64,000 nt of DNA, from NCBI RefSeq assembly GCF_005406125.1, contig NZ_BIXZ01000006.1:165504-229503 (forward strand). The letters run 5' to 3'. Positions 36,216-43,102 of this stretch are shown one piece after another. The notes under the pieces are model-generated. The model had not been told where the DNA came from and ran no database searches. It saw only the letters and a program-made list of their open reading frames with translations. Position numbers and translations under genes: made by a program. Position 1 is the first letter of the stretch; every line of letters starts with the position of its first letter. Source of the stretch: Haloarcula mannanilytica. GTDB lineage: Archaea; Halobacteriota; Halobacteria; Halobacteriales; Haloarculaceae.

Positions 36216-37739
36216 TTACGACTCCTGTTCCTCGATCTGTTCAACCTGTTCCTGCGCAGCGGCGACAGCTTCTTCGGGTGATTTCTGCTGATTGAGACAG
36301 GCGTGGAACTCCTGTCCGATGGCGGACTTCTGTGGGTCCCAGACAGCGTTGATCGGCGGTGCGAACTGGTTCTCGGACTGGAACTGCAGCGTGTCGAGAT
36401 AGCGGTTCATCACGTCCACTTCCTGCGCCCGGTCGGAGCTGAACAGGCCGGGTTTGGGCGGCGTCGAACCGGTTGCCTCGAAGATGGTGAGGTAGAACTC
36501 GTCTGAGGTCATCGCCTTGATGACCTCGACAGTCGCGGCCAGCTTCTCCGTGTTCGGGTTGATCGAGAGATGCCAGCCGCCGAGTTTGGCGTTCGTCCCG
36601 CCGGTGCCCTCGTAGGCCGCCTCCGACTCGGCGACGCCGTAGGGATACGGCATAACCCCGAGGTCTTCGCCGAATTTCTCCTCGCTGCCGTAGTCGGCGA
36701 TGGCGAACGACCAGTTCCGGTGCATGACCGCTTCACCCGCGTTGAACGACTCCATCGACGGGGATGTGTCCCAGCCAAGCGCATTCGGTGGCGTGATGCC
36801 GCCGGTGAGGCCCTCAATCGCGTACTCGTCGTCGCTGCCGTACAGGAACGTCCGGAACTGTCGGAGCGTCTGGATGGTCTGTTCCTCGTCGATTGTCACG
36901 GGGCGGTCGCCGATGGGCCCGTTCTGGTTCGACATGTCGCCGAAGTAGTTGCCCCCGTTCGTGACGAGGTGTTCGTAGCCGCTGATGCTCCCGATGTTCC
37001 GCTGGTTCATCGCGGACGTGTAGCCGTGGTCGGTGCCGGCCTCCTCCTTGGCCGCCTTCGTGACCTCGGCGAAGTACTCCCACGTGAGCGGTTCAGTCGC
37101 CCAGTTCTCGCCCTCTGGGTCGTAGCCGGCGGCTTCGACGAGATCCTTCCGATACTGGATCGTCGGGATGTCGATGAACTGGGGGACACCGTACAGGCCG
37201 CCGTCCCAGCGCATCGAGTCGACCATCACCTGTGAGTAATCGTTTTCCAGCTCGGTCATCTTCTCGTCGCTGAGGACTCCCGAGAGGTCGAGCAGCCACT
37301 CCCGTGGCGCGAAAAACGGCGTGTACGAGAAGTTCGTCAGCATGAAGTCCGGCGTCGACCGTCCGGCCGAGAGGATCTGGTTGTACCGGTCCTGAAGGTC
37401 GTCGGCACCCCAGACGGTTGTCGAGAAGTTGATGTCGATACTCTCGGGCAGTCCCGCGTCGTAGGCGGCCTGCTGGAGCTGGTCGGAGATGTTCCCAAAC
37501 AGGGGGGCTGTACTGTACTCGACTGTCACGTCCTCCCCGTTGTACTCGATGTCTTCGGCTGTCGGCGTCTCGCCCCCGCTGCTGCCGTCACCACCGTCTC
37601 CGCTTCCGTTTCCGGTCCCCGAACAGCCGGCCAGTCCAAGCGCCACGCCGGTCGCGCCCATCGACGCGACGAACTGTCGGCGTGAAAGCGCACTGGCAGC
37701 TTTTCGGGTGTTCGTGGTTTTACCGCTATTGCGTACCAT
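36216..37739 (-). CDS. Sugar-binding lipoprotein of CUT1 transporter, Tat-exported
   Basis: 507 residues from the ATG at 37739. ATG 37748 is in frame, but the TATA box (37763-37772) is about 29 bases from 37739 and only 20 from 37748. SRRQFVASMGATGVALGLAGCSG shows twin Arg and lipobox Cys, followed by a Gly/Ser/Asp-rich linker. The mature part is a family 1 extracellular solute-binding protein of CUT1 size. First gene of the transporter operon, divergent from the beta-helix protein. Likely ligand: an oligosaccharide that GH105 attacks after uptake. Ligand specificity cannot be read directly. Confidence 0.9.
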   Translation of the reverse strand: MVRNSGKTTNTRKAASALSRRQFVASMGATGVALGLAGCSGTGNGSGDGGDGSSGGETPTAEDIEYNGEDVTVEYSTAPLFGNISDQLQQAAYDAGLPESIDINFSTTVWGADDLQDRYNQILSAGRSTPDFMLTNFSYTPFFAPREWLLDLSGVLSDEKMTELENDYSQVMVDSMRWDGGLYGVPQFIDIPTIQYRKDLVEAAGYDPEGENWATEPLTWEYFAEVTKAAKEEAGTDHGYTSAMNQRNIGSISGYEHLVTNGGNYFGDMSNQNGPIGDRPVTIDEEQTIQTLRQFRTFLYGSDDEYAIEGLTGGITPPNALGWDTSPSMESFNAGEAVMHRNWSFAIADYGSEEKFGEDLGVMPYPYGVAESEAAYEGTGGTNAKLGGWHLSINPNTEKLAATVEVIKAMTSDEFYLTIFEATGSTPPKPGLFSSDRAQEVDVMNRYLDTLQFQSENQFAPPINAVWDPQKSAIGQEFHACLNQQKSPEEAVAAAQEQVEQIEEQES

Positions 37740-37762
37740 ACTCGCCATATCATACTCTCCCT

Positions 37763-37772
37763 ATATAAAATT
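37763..37772 (-). promoter_or_regulatory. TATA box of the transporter operon
   Basis: On the minus strand the sequence reads ATTTTATATA, a strong archaeal TATA element about 29 bases before the ATG at 37739. It supports leaderless transcription of the operon. Confidence 0.55.
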
Positions 37773-37859
37773 ATTGTTAACGTAGATTTCCACACGCCAG
37801 GTCGCACCCCGTCAGACGGTCGGCTGAGGTGTTCGTTACGTGCTAACATTTCGTATCCA

Positions 37860-37881
37860 AAACTATAAGAAATAATAGTTT
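37860..37881. promoter_or_regulatory. Inverted repeat between divergent transporter and beta-helix genes
   Basis: AAACTAT and ATAGTTT, separated by eight bases, form an inverted repeat midway in the divergent promoter region. It is AT-rich, so chance is possible, but its place between two oppositely transcribed catabolic genes makes it a candidate regulator site. Confidence 0.35.
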
Positions 37882-37919
37882 GACATTTGAGCCGCTGTGG
37901 CAACACAGCTCGCGTTACC

Positions 37920-39971
37920 ATGAGTCACGACGATGTCTCTCCGACCGACAGCGAATCGACTTCAGACTATACGCTCCCGCGTCGAGGCGCACTCGCCTTG
38001 CTCGGGGCTGGCATTGTTGGCCTCGGGACTGGGTCCGCAAGCGCAACACAGAACGGCGGCAACGGGAACCAGCCGTGGTACGACTGGGGAGCTGACGTGG
38101 ATGCACACGAGAACGCGTTGCAGAACCTCGGTGCGCTCTCGATGGCTGGCAATGACGCCGCAGTCTCCGATTTCACCGGCGACAATCTCTCTGTTACCGA
38201 CGGCACACTCAATGCCAGCGGTAGCATCCCGGGATCAGTCCATATCGTCACGGAGTACCCGGGCGAGACACTCGACCAGAAAATCGAGAACGTACTCGCT
38301 GCGCTGCCCGAAGGCGACGACATCCCGAACCAGCAGCCCGGCCATCGCATCGTGGTCCCTGCCCCTGATCCCGAGGACCCCGCCGCGGCCGACGGGCTGC
38401 CGGCGTGGCGCGTCGAATCACCGATTGTCATCGACAACAACACCGGCAAGCTCGTCTTCGACATGGGCTGGACGCTCATCTATGCGACCGAGTCCATCGA
38501 GAGCTTCTTCGTCATCGGGCCGGACGAGAAAACGGAAAACATCACGCTCAACGGCGGGATGTTCTACGCACAGGAGAACCTCGAACGGTCGTTCATCGAT
38601 ATCCAGGGTCTCGGTCACGGACACATCTCGCGGATGTATCTCCAGAACCTGGAAGGGCGCAACACCGTTCCGGCCGGTATCAGACTGGCCGATTACCACG
38701 GCTCTAGCGAACTGACGGTCCACGACACCGAGGTCACAGGCTGTACCGACGCCTTCCTCGCCGAACACGGAAGCGACGACGTGCCGTACGGCCCCGCCTT
38801 CGATCTGGACATCTACAACTGGCGCGGCGGTGGCGGCGAACACAGCATCCGAATCGATGGCGGCGCGACTATCAACCTGGATTCGATACAGTGTGGCGGC
38901 CACCCGCTCCAATCCGTCAGCGAGAGCATCGTCAAACTTGAGAACTCGGTCACGTCAACGCGGAAGGTGTCGATATCGAACGTCCGGGAGCGCCACAACG
39001 CGATGGAGTATCACAGCGGCGTCACCGTCGCTGACGCGACCGATGGCGATGGTGACAGACACGACGGCGTCTACATCCAGAACGTCGACTGCTACAACGC
39101 CGAAGTCGGCACCGACATCGAATACGTCACCTACTTCGACCAGCAGAATATCCGTCCAGCACCGGAAGTCGGTGGCGACGCCGCCGGGTCGACGCGGTGG
39201 TTCGACGACGGGATACAGCGCCACGAAACGTCACAATCCCACGCGTTCCACGCGGGGTCTGGCGACGGGGCATCCTTCGTAGTCGAAGAGTCAGACGTTC
39301 AGATCCCAGGTGCCGGTAACGGTGCCATACTCACGACGCCTGACGGATCGAGCGAGTATCGCGTTCGCGTGGACAACGACGGCTCTCTCGTGACCGAACA
39401 GGTGGGGAGTGGCGGCGACACGCGCTCTGGTATCGTCGACAGTTTCGAGAGCGGTGACCTCTCCGCGTATGACGGAGCCACCGACGCGTACGTCGTGAAC
39501 GGTGACCCGCCAGTGGCGGACGGCGACAACAGCCTGAAGAACACGTCCGGCGATCCCGCTATCATCATCTCGACGGAGGGGCTACCCCGCTATCCACAAG
39601 CGGGTGATACGTTCGCGGCCACGGCCGCACGGACCGAAACGACCAGCAATCTCGGCATCGCGTTCGGTGTCCAGAGCGAGCAGGACTTCTATTTCGCTCG
39701 CGTCTATCCGGAGGGAGACAGCGACAGACTCCAGCTCTACAAGCGCGAAAACGGTGACTACACGCAGTTAGCCGAATCGGGCGTCACAGTTGATACGGGC
39801 GTCCTGTACGACTTCGTCATCGACTGGGCGTCACTCGGGACTATCGATGTCTCCCTCCGTGGTCCAGACGGGTCCGAGCTAGCATCCGTGGCGGCGACCA
39901 ACGAGACGTTCAAAGACGGCGGTATCGGAGTTCGAAGCACCGGCGTCCTCGACAACGTGCGCATCCTCTGA
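37920..39971 (+). CDS. Secreted beta-helix-like protein with C-terminal LamG-like domain
   Basis: 683 residues from the ATG at 37920. The Tat signal LPRRGALALLGAGIVGLG ends near SASA. Residues about 100-450 have short repeated strands rich in Asn/Asp/Gly (e.g. LGHGHISRMYLQNL, DGVYIQNVDCYNAEVG), fitting a right-handed parallel beta-helix of the pectate-lyase type. The last 170 residues (from DSFESGDLSAYDG) resemble a jelly-roll domain common in haloarchaeal secreted proteins. No catalytic residues can be named with confidence. Divergent from a sugar transporter, it could be a polysaccharide lyase or a surface polysaccharide-binding protein supplying the GH105 substrate. Confidence 0.75.
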   Translation: MSHDDVSPTDSESTSDYTLPRRGALALLGAGIVGLGTGSASATQNGGNGNQPWYDWGADVDAHENALQNLGALSMAGNDAAVSDFTGDNLSVTDGTLNASGSIPGSVHIVTEYPGETLDQKIENVLAALPEGDDIPNQQPGHRIVVPAPDPEDPAAADGLPAWRVESPIVIDNNTGKLVFDMGWTLIYATESIESFFVIGPDEKTENITLNGGMFYAQENLERSFIDIQGLGHGHISRMYLQNLEGRNTVPAGIRLADYHGSSELTVHDTEVTGCTDAFLAEHGSDDVPYGPAFDLDIYNWRGGGGEHSIRIDGGATINLDSIQCGGHPLQSVSESIVKLENSVTSTRKVSISNVRERHNAMEYHSGVTVADATDGDGDRHDGVYIQNVDCYNAEVGTDIEYVTYFDQQNIRPAPEVGGDAAGSTRWFDDGIQRHETSQSHAFHAGSGDGASFVVEESDVQIPGAGNGAILTTPDGSSEYRVRVDNDGSLVTEQVGSGGDTRSGIVDSFESGDLSAYDGATDAYVVNGDPPVADGDNSLKNTSGDPAIIISTEGLPRYPQAGDTFAATAARTETTSNLGIAFGVQSEQDFYFARVYPEGDSDRLQLYKRENGDYTQLAESGVTVDTGVLYDFVIDWASLGTIDVSLRGPDGSELASVAATNETFKDGGIGVRSTGVLDNVRIL

Positions 39972-40061
39972 GATGGCCCCACCACACCACAGTTCAGCGT
40001 TGCCAGTGCTGTAGGTGCGAACAAGCGGATCAGGCCAACTCTGACAGCCGAGAGTTGCCCT

Positions 40062-40080
40062 GATCCAGTATTACTGGATC
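40062..40080. promoter_or_regulatory. Palindromic operator upstream of the first IclR gene
   Basis: GATCCAGTATTACTGGATC, nine-base arms around a central T, a perfect palindrome. It lies 25 bases upstream of the TATA box of the IclR gene that follows. Its core TCC-AG-TATTA-CT-GGA shares the TCC-NN-TATTA-NN-GGA plan with the site before the second IclR gene, so autoregulation is likely. Confidence 0.65.
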
Positions 40081-40104
40081 TGAATTTGGCAAAGCTGGAA
40101 TAGA

Positions 40105-40110
40105 TTTATG
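40105..40110 (+). promoter_or_regulatory. TATA box of the first IclR gene
   Basis: TTTATG, centred 27 bases before the ATG at 40135. The ATG at 40108 lies inside this box and therefore cannot be the start of a leaderless message. Confidence 0.55.
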
Positions 40111-40134
40111 TCTGTCGGCGTGTTCCTGTCGTTT

Positions 40135-40902
40135 ATGGTTGACCAGCAGAACGCTAACGCTGTCAAAACAGCACAGACGACGTTCGAGATCCTAGAAGAG
40201 TTGAAGGACCGAAACGAAGCGACGTTAGCGGAGTTGACACAGGCGTTTGACCTGTCAAAGAGCAGTATCCACAACTACCTCACGACGCTGGAGGCGGACG
40301 GATACGTCGTCAAGGAGGGTGGTCGGTACAAGGTCGGCCTCCGACTACTCGATCTCGGCGGCCACGCACGACATCATGAACGGATATACGACATCGCGAA
40401 AGACGAGGTGGCGGCGTTGGCCGAGGAAACGGGCGAGCTGGCGAATCTCATGGTCGAACAGAAGGGGAAAGGGGTGTACCTCTACCGAACGCACGGTGCG
40501 GATGCAGTCAAGACGGATTCCTACACCGGACAGCGCGTGTATCTCCACAACACCGGTCTCGGGAACGCCATCCTCGCGCATCTCCCGCGCGAGCGTGTCA
40601 ATAAAATTATGGACACGCACGGGATGCCCGCAACGACGGAAAACACGATCACCGACCGGGAGGAGTTGTTCTCCCATCTCGAACAGGTTCGAGAAGCCGG
40701 GATCGCCTTCGACGATGAAGCCCGTGTCGAGGGACTCCGCTGTGTCGCGGTGCCCATCGTCAACAACAACAACACCGTCGAGGGAGCCATAAGCGTCTCC
40801 GGCCCGACCAGCAGATTCCAGGACGAGCGGTTCCGTGAGGAACTGCCTGCGAAGCTCAAAAGCGCAGCCAACGTAATTGAACTGAATATTACATACACGT
40901 GA
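40135..40902 (+). CDS. IclR-family transcriptional regulator
   Basis: 255 residues. N-terminal winged helix: FEILEELKDRNEATLAEL, recognition helix around SKSSIHNYLTTLEADGYV, then an IclR effector domain (about 80-250) ending SAANVIELNITYT. Paralogue of the regulator at 54205-54963. In haloarchaea IclR proteins control sugar degradation (XacR for pentoses in Haloferax volcanii is known). This one probably senses an intermediate of the adjacent GH105/ABC locus. Start chosen from TATA spacing. Recognition-helix residues differ from the paralogue, in line with the different operator dinucleotides. Confidence 0.9.
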   Translation: MVDQQNANAVKTAQTTFEILEELKDRNEATLAELTQAFDLSKSSIHNYLTTLEADGYVVKEGGRYKVGLRLLDLGGHARHHERIYDIAKDEVAALAEETGELANLMVEQKGKGVYLYRTHGADAVKTDSYTGQRVYLHNTGLGNAILAHLPRERVNKIMDTHGMPATTENTITDREELFSHLEQVREAGIAFDDEARVEGLRCVAVPIVNNNNTVEGAISVSGPTSRFQDERFREELPAKLKSAANVIELNITYT

Positions 40903-41043
40903 ACGGCCCACGTAGCAGTATCAAGCATTCCTGATAGTCGGTTCAGAAATACAATACGTAGGTCCAGCTTGAACGAATAGACTGGTCATCAATCGAGAAT
41001 TTTCACTAATTATGCGATGGTCTCCGGGATATATTCGCTTGTG

Positions 41044-41058
41044 TCCCACAATATGGGA
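41044..41058. promoter_or_regulatory. Palindrome TCCCACAATATGGGA, operator-like
   Basis: On the reverse strand it reads TCC-CA-TATTG-TG-GGA, again the 15-base TCC-NN-TATTR-NN-GGA plan seen before both IclR genes, with a third pair of specificity bases. No gene start lies close by. Confidence 0.4.
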
Positions 41059-41560
41059 TAAAATTCAGAATCGCTGCTACCACGTCGGTACATACTGAAG
41101 GCATCACAGGAGATACAGACAGCTACGGCCTGGGATAATAGATGTACGCGTGTTATATGAAATCGATATCAGCAGGCCGCAGAGTTCGGGATCCAGGTTT
41201 GAGACTGCTCAGGTGACACCCAAAGTAAGAGCATGGGCGGTATGGTGGAACCGAGCATCTCCGATTTATCACAGGCGTACATGCGTTATTCTGTTAGGGT
41301 TCTACCGAGCCTTCACCGTCGTTGTCGAATGTATGAGTGGGTATCCGGTGATGTCGGAAAATTTCGGCTGGGTGTTTCAGGAAGTATCCAGAAACCAGCT
41401 CGACTTCTGCTATCGTTTTGTGTGGAGTTCGTATGAACCCTCTGGCTATCTCTCCACACGAACCACGATAACCAGTAACGTCTCAGTTTGCACTAACCGG
41501 ACATTTGGTCGGTGCGCTCCCCCTGATTTATTCAGGTACTCCGGTGTGCCATGCAATTTT

Positions 41561-41575
41561 TCCGATAATATCGGA
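41561..41575. promoter_or_regulatory. Palindrome TCCGATAATATCGGA, IclR-operator-like
   Basis: A perfect 15-base palindrome around a central A, differing at one position from the site before the second IclR gene (54155-54169). The nearest recognised genes end, rather than begin, near it, so its target is unclear. Confidence 0.5.
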
Positions 41576-41727
41576 TACTTTGTCCGAACTCAGGGCCTCC
41601 GAAGTAGGTTTGAACGATATATCGAGTGTTTCAACCGACAATTCGATAAAATCAGTACGCGAGCGGCATCGTATGCGGTATCTGGCCGACGGTTCGACAT
41701 CGATTTCGAGGTATCAAGTGATATTTT

Positions 41728-41742
41728 TCCGATAACACCGGA
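41728..41742. promoter_or_regulatory. Palindrome TCCGATAACACCGGA, IclR-operator-like
   Basis: Differs at one position from the 54155 site. Together with flanking bases it forms TTTCCG...CGGAAA arms (41726-41744). On the minus strand it is followed directly by AAAATATC, which could serve as a TATA box for a leftward transcript. Confidence 0.5.
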
Positions 41743-41843
41743 AAGAATGAAACTGAGTGACACGCCAGTTCGGGGAAGAAATCGTGCTGGGAGGTTAGGC
41801 GCAGTTCATCACTCACGAATACTCGAAACGTGACGCCTAGCGG

Positions 41844-42173
41844 TCACACCATCCGATACACTTCGTCCATCCACTGGTCCTCCGAATCGACGAGGATCGG
41901 GTCCATCACCTCTCCCCATTCTTCTTGAGCCTCGCTGTTTGCCATGACCTCCTTGATCCTCTCGGCGTCTTCGACCGTCATAAACCCGAACACGTGGCCG
42001 TCTTTTTCGAACACGCTGTAGGTCTCGATTCCGGCCCCCGAATCGAGATACGCCGATTCGAGCGCGTCCGGCACGTCTTCGTGTTCCTCGCGGTATGCTT
42101 CGCGCTGGCCTTCTTTGATCCGAAGGTGAAACGCTATGCGTTCCATGTGTGCGCGTTCGGTAGCTCCTGACAT
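41844..42173 (-). CDS. rhaM: L-rhamnose mutarotase (RhaM family)
   Basis: 109 residues from the ATG at 42173, or 100 from the ATG at 42146 (MERIAFHLRI, the usual family start). The family motif is clear: from the second ATG the His in REEH is residue 22, the same number as the proposed catalytic His of E. coli RhaM, and ETYSVFEKDGHVFGFMTVED matches the central strands. It interconverts alpha and beta L-rhamnopyranose (possibly L-fucose) before oxidation. It is divergent from the lactonase gene with only 49 bases between, so the two probably share a control region. It is the best marker of the sugar this locus handles. Confidence 0.88.
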   Translation of the reverse strand: MSGATERAHMERIAFHLRIKEGQREAYREEHEDVPDALESAYLDSGAGIETYSVFEKDGHVFGFMTVEDAERIKEVMANSEAQEEWGEVMDPILVDSEDQWMDEVYRMV

Positions 42174-42222
42174 AATTCTTCCGCGGGCAAGACTTAGGTT
42201 CGTCACCGACGACACATCGGAT

Positions 42223-43092
42223 ATGTTCGATACGCATACGCACGCATGGGGCGCTGCGACCGAAGAACACCCGTGGGTGAACGGGCCGATACTGGACCTC
42301 GTCGATTCGTTCGACGTACATACCGTGTATACGGCCGACCGGCTCCTGGCGGATATGGACCGCAACGGCATTGACGACGCCGTCGTCGTCGGCTACCCGA
42401 TTTGTGATTGGACGGATAACTGGTACACACGGCAGGTCGCAGCCGAACACGACCGACTGCACGGCATCGTGATGCTCGATCCATTCGCCGAGGACGCGAC
42501 AACTCAACTGCGCGAGTGCATGCAGACAGAGGGTGTTTTCGGGTTCCGCCTCAGTGCGGCCTGTCCGTACGACCGGATGTGGGAGACATTCGACCCCAGC
42601 GTCTCCTGGCTCCGCGATGCGATTGCGGAGACCGAGTTCTGGGAGACGGCACTGGAACTGGATGCGACGGTCCAGATACTCTGTGACCACAGTCAACTCG
42701 ACCAGGCGCTGGAACTGGTCGAGACGTATCCAGAGCTGACGTATCTGTTCGACCATTTCGCCCACGCGGACCCAGAGACGCCGACGGACAACGGGACGTT
42801 CGCGCAGTTCGCCGAACTCGCCGAATACGAGACAGTTGCGGTGAAGGTGTCAGAAATCCCGCATATGTCCGACTCCGAGTTCCCCTACGCGGACATGCAC
42901 GACCACGTCCGCTGGTATCTGGACACGTTCGGCCGGGACCGCGTCATCTGGGGCTCAGACTACCCGAACGTCAGCGACGTGGCGAGTTACGCGGAAGCGC
43001 AAAACTGGCTTCGTGAGGTGGATTCAGTTTCGGCACAGGACCGCGAGTGGATAACGGACCGCTCGTTCCGACAGCACGTCGGCATCGAGTGA
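42223..43092 (+). CDS. Amidohydrolase-family sugar lactonase (L-rhamnono/fucono-lactonase)
   Basis: 289 residues from the ATG at 42223 (the longer open frame runs through the mutarotase start and is discounted). MFDTHTHAW gives the H-x-H metal motif (H5, H7). LFDHFAH in the middle and VIWGSDYPNVSD (metal-binding Asp) near the C-terminus complete the amidohydrolase-2 (COG3618-like) signature. Family members open L-rhamnono-1,4-lactone or L-fuconolactone to the acid. Next to RhaM this is the expected second step after oxidation at C1. Confidence 0.85.
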   Translation: MFDTHTHAWGAATEEHPWVNGPILDLVDSFDVHTVYTADRLLADMDRNGIDDAVVVGYPICDWTDNWYTRQVAAEHDRLHGIVMLDPFAEDATTQLRECMQTEGVFGFRLSAACPYDRMWETFDPSVSWLRDAIAETEFWETALELDATVQILCDHSQLDQALELVETYPELTYLFDHFAHADPETPTDNGTFAQFAELAEYETVAVKVSEIPHMSDSEFPYADMHDHVRWYLDTFGRDRVIWGSDYPNVSDVASYAEAQNWLREVDSVSAQDREWITDRSFRQHVGIE

Positions 43093-43102
43093 GATCAACC
43101 GC

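Larger units (their letters stand above)
40903..41843. other. Long gene-free stretch with palindromes between two catabolic loci
   Basis: 941 bases with no supported gene. A 227-codon frame at 41150-41833 is rich in Cys, Arg and Ser, lacks the acidic bias of haloarchaeal proteins and has no motif, so it is not called. The stretch contains three palindromes of the IclR-operator type and a CCTGA-TTTAT-TCAGG repeat at 41522-41536. It may be the ruin of a regulated gene or hold an undetected transcript. Confidence 0.5.

Noticed and set aside
36570..37235. Long open frame antisense to the sugar-binding protein
   Set aside because: A shadow frame of GC-rich coding DNA. The opposite strand encodes a clear solute-binding protein.
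41150..41833. Open frame of 227 codons in the gap between the two catabolic loci
   Set aside because: Rich in Cys, Arg and Ser, poor in Asp and Glu compared with neighbours, and with no recognisable motif. Treated as non-coding.
41809..42765. Long frame antisense to the lactonase and overlapping the mutarotase
   Set aside because: Arg- and Arg/Val-rich shadow sequence. The lactonase has clear H-x-H and Asp motifs on the other strand.
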